From NCBI GenBank assembly GCA_014860005.1, contig JACZKP010000126.1, forward strand, positions 1-45,183: 45,183 nucleotides of DNA, given 5' to 3'. The DNA is from Verrucomicrobiota bacterium (lineage in GTDB: Bacteria > Verrucomicrobiota > Verrucomicrobiae > Limisphaerales > UBA11358). The notes beneath the pieces are model-generated. The model did no database searches and had not been told where the DNA came from. It saw nothing but the letters and a program-made list of their open reading frames with translations. Numbering within the stretch: the stretch's first letter is position 1; each line of letters opens with the position of its first letter. Positions 7,698 to 16,609 of this stretch are shown one piece after another. The position numbers and the translations under genes were made by a program.

Positions 7698-8774
7698 ATG
7701 AAACTTTTTGTTGCAGGTTTGAGTTACAAGACCGCGCCGGTCGAGGTGCGCGAGAAACTCGCGGTGCGCCCGTCGCTGCTTCCCTGCCATGCCTGCCGCG
7801 TCAAACTCGGTGCCGGACTCGAGGAAGTCGTTTTACTGTCCACCTGCAACCGGGTGGAGGTTTATGGCACCGCATCGAAGGTGAATGGCAATGTCCACCG
7901 GTTGTTCAGTCATCTGGCCCCGCTCGACGTGGACATCACGCCGTATGTTTACGTGAAGGAAGGCGAGGCGGCGGCGCAGCACCTTTTCTCCGTGACCAGC
8001 GGTTTGGATTCCATGGTGATTGGCGAAACCGAAATCACCGGCCAGGTCAAGAACGCCTACCAGTCCGCGCAGGTGGCCAAGCTGACCGGTCGGATCACCA
8101 ATCGCCTCTTCCAGACCGCGATGCAGACCGCCAAGGAAGTGCGCACGAAAACCCTCATCGGCCGCGGCGCGGTTTCCGTGGGCAGCGTGGCGGTGGAACT
8201 GGCCGAGCGCATCTTTGACCATGACCTGTCCGAGAAAACGGTGATGATCATTGGCGCGGGAAAAATGGGAGAAGCCTGCGTGCGTCACCTGGCCAAGAAG
8301 GGGGCCAAGTCGGTTCTGGTCTCGAATCGTTCCTTCGAGCGGGCGCAGATGCTGGCGGCGGAGTTCGGCGGTCGTGCGATTCGTTTCGATGATTGCGCCA
8401 GCGCCTTGGCGGAAGCGGATATTGTGGTGAGTTCAACCGGTTGCCCGCAGACGATTCTACATCGCAAAGACCTTGCGCCCATTCTCCCAGTTCGCCGAAA
8501 CCGTCCGTTGTTCCTCATTGATATTGCCGTGCCGCGGGACATCGCGCCGGACGTGCAGGAGTTGGAAAACGTTTACCTCTACGACATTGACGATCTGGAG
8601 GCGATTGTGCGCGAGAACATGCGCCAGCGCGAACAGGAGTTGGCCCGTTGCCATCAGTTGATCGCGGCGCGTGCCGCTGCCGTGATGGCGAAGCTCAATC
8701 CGTCAAGTCCTGGTCAGCGCACCAACGGATCACCACTTCAGTCCGGCTGGATTCTTTCCGCCTCGCGCGCCTAG
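7698..8774 (+). CDS. hemA: Glutamyl-tRNA reductase
   Basis: 358 aa from MKLFVAGLSYKTAPVEVREK. It reduces glutamyl-tRNA with NADPH to glutamate-1-semialdehyde, the first committed step of C5 tetrapyrrole synthesis. The nucleophile C50 lies in STCNRVEVYG, the substrate-domain signature GLDSMVIGETEITGQVK at about 102-118, and the NADPH-binding GAGKMG at 186-191. It is shorter than the roughly 420 aa of enterobacterial enzymes because the C-terminal dimerisation helix region ends soon after ENMRQREQELARCHQL. The last 20 residues look unconserved. An in-frame start 24 bp upstream exists, but the family begins at MKLF. No other haem gene lies next to it. Confidence 0.96.
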   Translation: MKLFVAGLSYKTAPVEVREKLAVRPSLLPCHACRVKLGAGLEEVVLLSTCNRVEVYGTASKVNGNVHRLFSHLAPLDVDITPYVYVKEGEAAAQHLFSVTSGLDSMVIGETEITGQVKNAYQSAQVAKLTGRITNRLFQTAMQTAKEVRTKTLIGRGAVSVGSVAVELAERIFDHDLSEKTVMIIGAGKMGEACVRHLAKKGAKSVLVSNRSFERAQMLAAEFGGRAIRFDDCASALAEADIVVSSTGCPQTILHRKDLAPILPVRRNRPLFLIDIAVPRDIAPDVQELENVYLYDIDDLEAIVRENMRQREQELARCHQLIAARAAAVMAKLNPSSPGQRTNGSPLQSGWILSASRA

Positions 8775-9164
8775 CCGACTTTCCACCGGCCCGTGGATGT
8801 ATTTGTGGCAGTTGCCGCCTCACTTCCTAAGCCAATGAGCCAGCATCCGCGAATTGGTCACCCCGCAAAGTCGGACTTCACCTGCGGGCCGGATCGTGAT
8901 GCCCTCGTCGCCTGCGGCGCTCGTGAAGAAGTACCGGAAGAAGCTGGCAAAGGCGTGGTGAAAAATAGTGACGTGTTAAGCCAGATTGTTCTGGAATCCC
9001 TCGACCAATCGCGCATTTTCAACGTGAAAACAACGCCCGCCTCTGAAAGTCGCAGTCGTTGCGGCCAAAAGATGAGGAGTTCGTGCGCGAACACCTCCAC
9101 GAGTGGTTGAACGGATGAAATCTGATGGGACGTTGAACAATTGATGCGCTGGCGATCCAAACTT
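8775..9164. other. Region without a recognisable gene
   Basis: About 390 bp between hemA and the hydrolase gene. Short open frames exist on both strands, but none resembles a known protein. I see no clear hairpin terminator after hemA. The final part must contain the hydrolase promoter and leader. Confidence 0.4.
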
Positions 9165-11129
9165 ATGAAAACACTCACCTCCTTCGCCTCCACGCTGCTG
9201 TTGGCGTCGCTGCTCTTCACCGCCCAGCCCACCAGCACAAACGCCGCCGCGCAATCAATGATCCAGGACTTCCTCAAGCAGGAAGCCGTTCGCCTCGACG
9301 CGAAGTTCCTCGACGGCATCACCAATCGCCAGCAGTGGGAGGCGCGACGCCCGGAGTTGCGTCAGGAGTATCTCGAAATGCTCGGGCTATCGCCGCTCCC
9401 GGAGCGCACGCCGTTGCAACCGGTTGTCACGGGCGTCATCGAGCGCGAGGAAGGTTTTCGCGTCGAGAAACTGCACTTCCAAAGCCGGCCGCACCTTTAC
9501 GTCACCGCGAATCTTTACCTGCCAAAGGACGCGAAAGCGGGCGCGAAGCTTCCGGCAGTGCTCTACGTCTGCGGCCATTCCGGGCGCGGGCGCGACGGGA
9601 ACAAGACGGCGTTTCAGCAGCACGGGATATGGTTCGCGACGCACGGCTACGCGTGTCTCGTCATTGACACGCTGCAACTCGGCGAAATCGCGGCCATTCA
9701 TCACGGCACGTACCGCGAGAACCGCTGGTGGTGGCAGGCGCGCGGATACACACCGGCGGCGGTGGAGTGCTGGAACGGCATCCGCGCGATAGATTATTTG
9801 CAGAGCCGGCCCGAGGTGGATCCCGACCGCATTGCGGTCACCGGTATTTCCGGCGGCGGCGCGGCGACGTTCTGGATTGCGGCGGCGGATGAACGCGTGA
9901 AAGTGGCCGTGCCTGTGAGCGGCATGAGCGACTTGCAGGACTACGTCGGCGAGAAGGTCGTCAACGGCCACTGCGACTGCATGTTTTGCATTAACACGTT
10001 TCAATGGCCGTGGACGCAAATCGCCGCGCTCGTCGCGCCGCGCCCGATGCTCTTCGAGAATTCCGGGCACGACACCATTTTCCCGATGAACGGCAACGAC
10101 CGCATCCGCGCGCGGCTGGAGCGGCTCTACGGTTTCTACACGAACCGCACGGACCGGCTGTTCGACATCGGCGTCACCCCGGGCGGGCACGAGGACAAGG
10201 TGGAGTTACGGCTCATGGCGTATCGTTGGATCAACCGCTTTCTCAAAGGCGAGGACGCGCCGGTGACCGAGCCGGAGTTGCCACCGATCGAAGGCAAACT
10301 GCTGCGCGCCTTCCCGGATGAACTTCCCGCCGACGAGATCAACACCAGGATTGACGAATCGTTCGTGCCGCTGGCGACGAATGTGTTGCCGACGACGGCG
10401 GGAGAGTTCGCATCATGGCGCACTGCGAAGCTGGACGAATTGCGTCGCATCGTCCTTAGAAGCGTCCCGAAGGAATTCGCTTCTGCGACCGATTTCAAAC
10501 TGAACAACCGCGAGATGAGTTCGGGCATTTTGCAGACCGAGCCAGGCATCACGGTTCCATGGATTTTCTTTCCGCCGCACAATCCGAAGCCTGGCCAGGC
10601 CACATGGCTGGTCGTGCTCGGCGAGGATGAGCCGCTGGCCGCGAGACCGGAATGGCTGAACAAAGCCATCGGCGATGTGCCGGTGCTTCTAATCTCGCCG
10701 CGAGGGAGCGGACCGACGCGCTGGCAGGATCCCGCTCCTTTCTACATCCAACGTTCGCTCCCATTGTTGGGCCAGACCGTGGATACCGGCCGGTTGACCG
10801 ATGTGCTCGCCGCCGCCGCGCAAGCGCTGAACGCGGAACGCGGCGCGAAGTGGAACATCATCGGTCGCGGACGGGCCGGCGTCATCGCGGCTTATGCGGC
10901 ATTGCTCGAACCGCGCCTCAGTGAAGTCGCTGCGATTGATCCGCCCGTGTCACACCGCAACGGCCCCATTTTCCTGAACGTGCTGCGCGTGCTCGATGTG
11001 CCGGAAGCGTTCGGCCTGCTCGCGCCACGCCCGCTCACCATCGCGACATCGCAGGCCAAGGCATTTGATCGCACCCAATCGCTCTACCGCACCGGCGGCG
11101 GCAATTTCAAACTGGAGCCGCTGCCATGA
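9165..11129 (+). CDS. Secreted alpha/beta-hydrolase, acetylxylan esterase/dienelactone hydrolase type
   Basis: About 654 aa with an N-terminal signal peptide (MKTLTSFASTLLLASLLF...). Residues about 90-370 form an alpha/beta-hydrolase fold. LPAVLYVCGHSGRG is the oxyanion region, DPDRIAVTGISGGGAATFW the nucleophile elbow with serine in G-I-S-G-G, APRPMLFENSGHDTIFP the acid region, and the H of VTPGGHEDK a candidate histidine. The remaining C-terminal part resembles a second, degenerate hydrolase half (GRGRAGVIAAYAALLEPRLSEVAAIDPP). This architecture is common in secreted polysaccharide esterases of Planctomycetota and Verrucomicrobiota; the exact substrate is unknown. Starts at 9141 (TTG), 9144 and 9165 are possible; 9165 gives the best signal peptide. 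Its last codons lie in a sequence duplicated at 12939-12995. Confidence 0.85.
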   Translation: MKTLTSFASTLLLASLLFTAQPTSTNAAAQSMIQDFLKQEAVRLDAKFLDGITNRQQWEARRPELRQEYLEMLGLSPLPERTPLQPVVTGVIEREEGFRVEKLHFQSRPHLYVTANLYLPKDAKAGAKLPAVLYVCGHSGRGRDGNKTAFQQHGIWFATHGYACLVIDTLQLGEIAAIHHGTYRENRWWWQARGYTPAAVECWNGIRAIDYLQSRPEVDPDRIAVTGISGGGAATFWIAAADERVKVAVPVSGMSDLQDYVGEKVVNGHCDCMFCINTFQWPWTQIAALVAPRPMLFENSGHDTIFPMNGNDRIRARLERLYGFYTNRTDRLFDIGVTPGGHEDKVELRLMAYRWINRFLKGEDAPVTEPELPPIEGKLLRAFPDELPADEINTRIDESFVPLATNVLPTTAGEFASWRTAKLDELRRIVLRSVPKEFASATDFKLNNREMSSGILQTEPGITVPWIFFPPHNPKPGQATWLVVLGEDEPLAARPEWLNKAIGDVPVLLISPRGSGPTRWQDPAPFYIQRSLPLLGQTVDTGRLTDVLAAAAQALNAERGAKWNIIGRGRAGVIAAYAALLEPRLSEVAAIDPPVSHRNGPIFLNVLRVLDVPEAFGLLAPRPLTIATSQAKAFDRTQSLYRTGGGNFKLEPLP

Positions 11130-11147
11130 ATTCAATGAGATTCGCAG
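11091..11147 (+). repeat. 57-bp direct repeat, copy A
   Basis: Starts ACCGGCGGCGGCAATTTC and covers the last codons and stop of the hydrolase gene plus the ATGAATTCAATGAGATTCGC that follows. Copy B at 12939-12995 differs at two positions, and weaker similarity continues for about 13 bp (GGAGAAG.GCG). The copies bracket the three-gene cassette between them, so the sequence looks duplicated by an insertion or recombination event. Confidence 0.9.
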
Positions 11148-11339
11148 TACAGGAGAAGCGCGCCGTGGCGAGGGCTTTGTGCTGGCGACGGATGACTTCA
11201 CGGGTTCGGTTGATTGCCTCTTGAGATCTCATGGCCTTTGATATACTCACCGCTGGTAGGATATTCAATGTTGGGCGATTCCTCGCGCCCCGTGTGAACG
11301 AAAGCCAAACAAGCAACCAGTAACTCGACCAACTCTTCC

Positions 11340-11651
11340 ATGCGAATCAACCATTTGGCGACACAGCGTTCCCGGTTTCACCCGCTTATTACCGCCGCAC
11401 TACGCGCCGCTGGCCACGCTTTTCCCGCACGTCCTGTTTTCTGCGACCTCGGCCCACCCAAAGCATATTCTGGCGACATCCACATCACCGTAAGCACAGG
11501 CTCTGACTTCGACGCGGATTGGGAGTCTCCCGACATCACACGCTTTCCACATCGCATCCGTGCCGCAGCTACGGCTCTGCGCGACTGTGGCTTTCACGGA
11601 CGTTTTCGTGTTACTCATCACGCCGGCATCGTTAGGATCACACAGGCATGA
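11340..11651 (+). CDS. Small hypothetical protein of accessory cassette
   Basis: 103 aa, no signal peptide or membrane segment. The C-terminal half (about 58-103) has a regular pattern, DWESPDITRFPHRIRAAATALRDCGF then GRFRVTHHAGIVRITQA, that looks like a compact alpha/beta domain. I do not recognise a family. It lies 37 bp before the DUF6884-like gene on the same strand, so co-transcription is likely. The roughly 190 bp upstream shows no gene. Confidence 0.55.
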   Translation: MRINHLATQRSRFHPLITAALRAAGHAFPARPVFCDLGPPKAYSGDIHITVSTGSDFDADWESPDITRFPHRIRAAATALRDCGFHGRFRVTHHAGIVRITQA

Positions 11652-11688
11652 ACGCCTTTTCCCAAGAACTGGAAACGCCTAAGAAGCC

Positions 11689-12129
11689 ATGCCAACTCGA
11701 ATAGCGCTCGTTTCATGCGTTAAGACCAAACGGAAAGCCACTGTGGCAGCGAAGGACCTGTACATTTCGCCATTGTTCAAGGGTATGCGGAATTACGCAG
11801 AGCAGAATGCTGACTCTTGGTTTATTCTTTCGGCTAAATACGGTCTCTTGCGACCTGACCAGGCTATCGCACCCTACGAACTCACCCTGAAGGCCATGCA
11901 CAAGCGGAACCGCCTCGCGTGGGCCGAACAAATCCAACGTCAACTGCTCGAGTTTCTTCCCCCTGGCGCGCTAGTGGTCATCTTGGCAGGGCGTGATTAT
12001 CACAAGGATCTTGTGCCGTTTCTCAAGAGCCATGGTTTTACAGTAGAAGTGCCCATGGACGGGTTGGGATTCGGGCCGAGGCTACGCTGGTTAAAGGAGA
12101 AGATGTGCGATGAGCACGCCAGACGCTGA
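11689..12129 (+). CDS. DUF6884-like protein
   Basis: 146 aa. The sequence RIALVSCVKTKRK near the start, then AKDLYISPLFKGMRNYAE, FILSAKYGLLRPDQAIAPYELTL and VVILAGRDYHKDL, fits the DUF6884 group. Its SC.K pattern and SAKYGLL block recall YaaA-like and archaeosine-synthase accessory folds. The biochemical role is not known. The gene overlaps the downstream GIY-YIG-like gene by 20 bp, so the two are probably translated together and may act together. Confidence 0.75.
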   Translation: MPTRIALVSCVKTKRKATVAAKDLYISPLFKGMRNYAEQNADSWFILSAKYGLLRPDQAIAPYELTLKAMHKRNRLAWAEQIQRQLLEFLPPGALVVILAGRDYHKDLVPFLKSHGFTVEVPMDGLGFGPRLRWLKEKMCDEHARR

Positions 12130-12859
12130 TCTTGATCGCTTTTACATCATTCTCTCGCGCCTTGAGGCGTCGAAGCAACAGGGATTGCGGTTGACCGAAT
12201 ACGCTGGCCGGACACCGTTCCCAGTTCGGGGCGTTTACTTTTTCCGTGAGCCCGGCGAGTACAGGTTGTCGAAAGCACACTCCCTGCGAATCGTGCGCGT
12301 CGGCACCCACGCAGTCAGCTTGAATTCAAAATCAACCCTGTGGGGTCGACTGAGAACACACCTTGGGACCCGGGCCGGCGGAGGTAATCATCGTGGGTCC
12401 ATTTTCCGCCTTCACGTTGGTGCTGCCTTGCTTGCTCGCGACCAGGTGTGTGTTCCTACATGGGGCGTCGGCTCTTCAGCCCCACCAGCCGTGCGCGACA
12501 GCGAGGCGGGCCGTGCCGCGGAAGCAGCTTGGGAAAAGCGCGTATCGGAGCATATCCGCGGAATGTCGGTGTTTTGGATTGATGTGCCGGATGAACCTGG
12601 TCACCAAAGCGAACGATCGTTCATTGAGCGAAATGCCATCGCGCTGCTCTCGAACAAGTTTGCGCCCATTGACAAGGCCAGCAGTGGCTGGCTGGGTCGC
12701 TTCAGTCCGCGGCAGGGAATTCGCGATAGCGCGCTCTGGAACTTGAACCACGTCACGGACGAATGCGACTCCAGCTTCTTGGACAAGTTTGAGTTGTTCG
12801 TGGCGCTTACCTGCCAAGGTGCGAACTTCAACAGTTTTTGTCCTCCAACTCAAAAATGA
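12110..12859 (+). CDS. GIY-YIG-like nuclease domain protein
   Basis: 249 aa. A GIY-YIG-type arrangement can be read: GVYFF at 41-45 (the GIY strand), RIVRVGTH at 60-67 (the YIG strand), R80 and H84 in LWGRLRTHLG, and E173 in SERSFIERNAIALL as the metal-binding glutamate. These are the key positions of the fold, though the C-terminal part (about 190-249) is unassigned. It may cut or nick DNA, possibly as a defence or mobile-element component. The start overlaps the DUF6884-like gene. The assignment rests on motifs I can see and is not backed by a search. Confidence 0.65.
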   Translation: MSTPDADLDRFYIILSRLEASKQQGLRLTEYAGRTPFPVRGVYFFREPGEYRLSKAHSLRIVRVGTHAVSLNSKSTLWGRLRTHLGTRAGGGNHRGSIFRLHVGAALLARDQVCVPTWGVGSSAPPAVRDSEAGRAAEAAWEKRVSEHIRGMSVFWIDVPDEPGHQSERSFIERNAIALLSNKFAPIDKASSGWLGRFSPRQGIRDSALWNLNHVTDECDSSFLDKFELFVALTCQGANFNSFCPPTQK

Positions 12860-12890
12860 CTATCACGCCTAAAGACCAAAGGATGGAAAG

Positions 12891-12906
12891 GACCGGAGCG
12901 CCGGTC
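12891..12906. terminator. Short hairpin after the cassette
   Basis: GACCGG-AGCG-CCGGTC forms a perfect 6-bp stem 31 bp after the GIY-YIG-like gene. No U run follows, so it may be a weak terminator or part of the insertion boundary just before repeat copy B. Confidence 0.3.
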
Positions 12907-12938
12907 ACGTTGGCTTTGTCGTTTGCGTAGTCGCGCGC

Positions 12939-12995
12939 ACCGGCAGCAGCAATTTCAAACTGGAGCCGCTGCCATGAATTCAATGAGATTCGCAG
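12939..12995 (+). repeat. 57-bp direct repeat, copy B
   Basis: Starts ACCGGCAGCAGCAATTTC and matches 11091-11147 with two mismatches. It still encodes the hydrolase tail NFKLEPLP plus stop, but no hydrolase body precedes it. It supplies the first codons of the truncated amidohydrolase gene that follows. Confidence 0.9.
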
Positions 12996-13396
12996 CGCCG
13001 GAGAAGGGCGGGGCCATGTGCCGGCTCCTCGCTGCTTGGTTCACCCTCTCGACGCTCGCCACCGCTTTGCTCGCGCAAGAGGCCGATTTGATTGTGCATC
13101 ACGGCAAGATTCTGACCGTCGATCGGGATTTTTCCGTGCGGCAGGCGATGGCCATCAAGAACGGCCTCATCCTGCGCGCCGGCACTGACGAAGAAATCCT
13201 GCGGCTCAAAGGGCCACGCACCGAGTTGATTGATTTGGCGGGCAAGATGGTTCTGCCGGGCCTGATGGACTCGCACACGCATCCACTCGGCGCGGCGCTG
13301 ACGGAGTTTGATCACGAGATTCCGGCGATGGAATCCATCGCGGACGTGCTGGCCTACATTCGCGCGCGGGCGCGGGGCCTCCTTGAGTGCGGTTGA
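12974..13396 (+). pseudogene. Truncated amidohydrolase (YtcJ-like) remnant
   Basis: About 140 aa. After a signal-like segment (CRLLAAWFTLSTLATALLAQ) come the amidohydrolase N-terminal blocks: ADLIVHHGKILTVDRDFS, then LIDLAGKMVLPGLMDSHTHP with the HxH metal motif, then EFDHEIPAMESIADVLAYI. Family members run to about 550 aa or more. Here the similarity stops near RARARG and a stop follows, so most of the barrel and the other metal ligands are missing. In an intact ancestor this gene would have begun at the ATGA overlapping the end of the hydrolase gene. Confidence 0.8.
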
Positions 13397-13442
13397 ATTT
13401 ATTATCCTGCAGTTGCGAAAGTCAGGCTAACCTGCCCCGCCG

Positions 13443-13470
13443 AAAAAAAGCCCCGGTTGAGCCGGGGCTT
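13443..13470 (-). terminator. Intrinsic terminator of the arabinose operon
   Basis: AAGCCCCGG at 13448-13456 and CCGGGGCTT at 13462-13470 make a 9-bp GC-rich stem around TTGAG. Read on the minus strand it is followed by a run of seven T (complement of 13443-13449). It lies about 30 bp after the stop of the symporter gene, so it ends the araA-to-symporter transcript. Confidence 0.92.
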
Positions 13471-13501
13471 GAATGCTGAATGCGAACCGAGGCCGCAATG
13501 C

Positions 13502-15397
13502 CTACTTGAGCCAGAAGCTGAAGTAGAGGTACATGCCACCGACCAAAAGCAGGATCAGTCCCACCATCAGCTTGTTGCCGAAATCCCAACTCTGCTTGAT
13601 TTCCTCGGCCGCTCTGCCTTCGTGAATTGAACTATAGGTCAATCCCTTGATTTTCTCCGGCGGCGGCGGCGGGGTCATCAGCGATGCCACGACCATGATG
13701 ATTGCGCTGGCCGCAAACAGCGCTCCCGATGCGTAGAGGAAGTTGAAATCGCCGATCAGTCTCAACCATTCCGGGTTTTCAATCTTGCCCGTACCATAGA
13801 ACGCTTGAACGGTAAGTTTGAACATGCCGAGGAAAAACCCGCCCAGCAATCCGCACGTGGCGCCGGCGGAATTGATTCGATTCCAGAACAAGCCCAGGAA
13901 AAACACCGCTGTGATCGGCGGCGCCAGATAGCCTTGTACGCTCTGCAAGTATTGGTAGAGGCCACCGCCCGAAATCTTCGCCATGACCGGAATCCAGATC
14001 ATGCCCAAGCCAACCACCACGGTGGTTGCAATTCGTCCCACGAGCAGCAGATGTTGCTCGGACTGCCCCGGCCGGATCTTCTCATAAATGTCCACGGTGA
14101 ACAGGGACGCGCTCGAATTGAACAGCGATGCCAGCGAACTCATCAGCGCCGCCAGCAGGCACGCGACAATCAACCCGCGAATGCCCGCCGGCAACAGTGA
14201 GGTGACCAGCGTGGGGAAAACCTGGTCGCCCTTGATGGTCAGCGCGAACATGCGTTTGGTTTCACCCGACTCCAGCTTGATCTCGCGTTCTTTCAATTCG
14301 CGCGGGATGAAGAAGCCGGCCGGCTTGCCCTCGGAAGCGGTGTTCATTTCGCGGAGACGCGCATTCGCCTGGACGACAATCTCGGTTTGTTCGGCTTTGG
14401 AGATGTCCAGATTGTAGGTCTGCATCATCACGGGGTCGTGCTCGGCCGCGTTGTACTTCTTATCCAGCGCCCAACCGATCATGCCGGGGATAAGGAAGAT
14501 CAACACGGGCCAGACCTTGAGCAGGCCACCGAACAAAGCGCCGCGCCGGGCGGTTGCCAGATTCTTTGCCGAGAGCGCGCGTTGGACGATGTATTGGTCC
14601 GTACACCAGTACCAAAGTCCGATGATCGGCGATGCGATCAGGATGCCCAGCGTCGGGAAGGCATTGGGATCAAAAATGCCATCGAGAGTGGTGGGACGCC
14701 AGAGAGCGAAATCCGCCGCGTTGGTCTTGCTGGCCGCCACCAGTTCGCTCCATCCCGCGAGCACTCCCGTACCCCCGCTCAACTTGGAAAGGCCGATGAA
14801 CGTTATAACAAAGGAGCCAAACAAAATAATCACCGCCTGCGGAGTCGCGGTGTTCATGATCGCTCTCATGCCGCCAAACACCGTGTAAACGCCAGTGATG
14901 ATGACCGTGGCAAACGCACCGATCCAGAAGGCGTTCTGCGGCGAACCAAACGTATCCGGCAGCAACGCCTGGAACACGATGGCCCCCGCAAACACCGTGA
15001 CGCTGACCTTGGTGAATACATAAGCCACCAGCGACACGCACGAGAGCACCAGCCGCGTGCGGGCACTGAAACGCTTTTCCAGAAACTCGGGAATCGTTTT
15101 AACGCCGGATTTGTAGTAGAACGGGACGAACAACCCGGCCAGCACGATGAGACACCATGCGTGGAGTTCCCAATGCGCCATTGCCATGCCGGTCGCCGCT
15201 CCAGAGCCTGCCAGGCCGACGATGTGTTCCGAACCGATGTTGGAGGTGAAGATCGAAGCGCCAATCACAATCCAGCCGGCGTTGCGGCCGGCCAGGAAGT
15301 AATCGGTCGTGTCTTTTTGGTGCCGGCCATACCACCACGCAACGAAGCCGATCAGGCCGAAATACAGAACAATCACCACCCAGTCTATCGAGTGCAT
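13502..15397 (-). CDS. Sodium/sugar symporter, SSS family
   Basis: 631 aa with about 13-14 hydrophobic segments, typical of SGLT-like transporters. The first helix is MHSIDWVVIVLYFGLIGFVAWWYG, followed by DYFLAGRNAGWIVIGASIF and the conserved SNIGSEHIVGLAGSGA. YLAPPITAVFFLGLFW lies in the later helices. It should import a monosaccharide with Na+ across the inner membrane. As the last gene of the araA-galM run, L-arabinose is the likely substrate by context. AGAGGAA lies just upstream of the start, one of the few good ribosome-binding sites here. The terminator follows directly. Confidence 0.92.
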   Translation of the reverse strand: MHSIDWVVIVLYFGLIGFVAWWYGRHQKDTTDYFLAGRNAGWIVIGASIFTSNIGSEHIVGLAGSGAATGMAMAHWELHAWCLIVLAGLFVPFYYKSGVKTIPEFLEKRFSARTRLVLSCVSLVAYVFTKVSVTVFAGAIVFQALLPDTFGSPQNAFWIGAFATVIITGVYTVFGGMRAIMNTATPQAVIILFGSFVITFIGLSKLSGGTGVLAGWSELVAASKTNAADFALWRPTTLDGIFDPNAFPTLGILIASPIIGLWYWCTDQYIVQRALSAKNLATARRGALFGGLLKVWPVLIFLIPGMIGWALDKKYNAAEHDPVMMQTYNLDISKAEQTEIVVQANARLREMNTASEGKPAGFFIPRELKEREIKLESGETKRMFALTIKGDQVFPTLVTSLLPAGIRGLIVACLLAALMSSLASLFNSSASLFTVDIYEKIRPGQSEQHLLLVGRIATTVVVGLGMIWIPVMAKISGGGLYQYLQSVQGYLAPPITAVFFLGLFWNRINSAGATCGLLGGFFLGMFKLTVQAFYGTGKIENPEWLRLIGDFNFLYASGALFAASAIIMVVASLMTPPPPPEKIKGLTYSSIHEGRAAEEIKQSWDFGNKLMVGLILLLVGGMYLYFSFWLK

Positions 15398-15421
15398 TGA
15401 GTTCCTCTTTGGTTGACTTGA

Positions 15422-16573
15422 TTAGCGGGTGCTGAACTTGTAGATGATCGTGTTCTTGAACGTTTCACCCGGGCGCAAAACGACCGAAGGAAAGTTCGGT
15501 TTGTTGGGCGAATCCGGGTAATGTTGCGGTTCCATGCAGAAGGCATTGCGCCGTTGATACACCGCGCCCCCTTTGCCCGTGATCGTGCCGTCGAGAAAAT
15601 TGCCCGCGTAAAACTGCAGGCCCGGTTCATCGCTCCACACCTCCATGACCCGGCCGGTGGTCGGTTCATATACCCGCGCCTGCAATCCGAGCTTCCCAAG
15701 GGGTTTGTTGATGACCCAGTTGTGATCATAGCCCGGTCCGTATTGAAGCTGGGTGTCGGGATCATCAATCCGCGCACCAATGGCCGTCGGTTTGCGGAAG
15801 TCAAACGGCGTGCCGGCGACCGAAGCGTATTCCCCGGTGGTGATCAACTCCTTGTCCACCGGCGTTGTTTTGTCCGAATTGATGTAAACCTCGTGGCCGA
15901 GAACGTCACCCTTGCCCTGGCCGCGCAGATTGAAATAAGAGTGATGTGTCAGGTTGCACACCGTCGGTTTGTCGGTAGTGGCGGTGAAGTCCAGCCGCAA
16001 CGCGTTGTCCTCGGTTAACGAGTAAACCGCCGTCACCTTCAGATTGCCCGGGAATCCCTCCTCCCCGTCCTTGCTCACATACGTCAATTCCAGCGCCGGT
16101 CCAGCCTTGGCAACCAGCGTCCGCGCGCTCCACACAACTTTGTCGAAGCCCTTGAGACCGCCGTGCAACGAATTCGAGCCGTTGTTGGCCGCCAACGTGT
16201 AGGTCCTGCCATCCAGCGTGAACTTCGCGCCTCCGATGCGGTTCCCGTAACGGCCGACCAGGCAACCAAAGTACGGATTGTTCGCGACGTAGCCCGCCAG
16301 ATCGTCATAGCCCAAAACCACGTCGTCGAAATTGCCGTGACGATCCGGCACGCGGAGCGACTGCACAATGCCGCCGTAATTCATGATCCGCGCTTCGGCC
16401 CCTCGCGAGTTGCTCAAGGTGTAGAGCGTGACGGCCTGGCCATCGGCCTGGCCAAATGGGGTTTGGGTGATGGTGGGATTCATGTTGCGGGAGGTTGAGG
16501 TGGCACAGCCAGTGATCCAGAGCGCGGCAACACCGGCGCTCAACATCGCGGCCCAGTTAATGAGTTGTTTCAT
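15422..16573 (-). CDS. galM: Aldose 1-epimerase (mutarotase), lipoprotein
   Basis: 383 aa. It interconverts alpha and beta anomers of sugars. GalM motifs are clear: NYGGIVQSLRVPDRHG, GRYGNRI, SLHGGLKGFDKVVW, NLTHHSYFNLRG with the catalytic histidine, and the region FCMEPQHYPDSPN with the catalytic glutamate. The N-terminus has a lipoprotein signal with lipobox around C23 (LWITGC), so it is anchored in the cell envelope, fitting a role on sugars before uptake. It starts 36 bp after araD and ends 24 bp before the symporter. Confidence 0.94.
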   Translation of the reverse strand: MKQLINWAAMLSAGVAALWITGCATSTSRNMNPTITQTPFGQADGQAVTLYTLSNSRGAEARIMNYGGIVQSLRVPDRHGNFDDVVLGYDDLAGYVANNPYFGCLVGRYGNRIGGAKFTLDGRTYTLAANNGSNSLHGGLKGFDKVVWSARTLVAKAGPALELTYVSKDGEEGFPGNLKVTAVYSLTEDNALRLDFTATTDKPTVCNLTHHSYFNLRGQGKGDVLGHEVYINSDKTTPVDKELITTGEYASVAGTPFDFRKPTAIGARIDDPDTQLQYGPGYDHNWVINKPLGKLGLQARVYEPTTGRVMEVWSDEPGLQFYAGNFLDGTITGKGGAVYQRRNAFCMEPQHYPDSPNKPNFPSVVLRPGETFKNTIIYKFSTR

Positions 16574-16609
16574 GATGGTTATGGTGGTTTTCGTTGTCGG
16601 TTGGTCGAA

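Noticed and set aside
8793..9325. Short frames on both strands after hemA
   Set aside because: No conserved pattern, and the minus-strand one overlaps the hydrolase signal peptide.
14387..15400. 337-codon open frame on the plus strand
   Set aside because: Antisense to the symporter gene; histidine- and arginine-rich without motifs.
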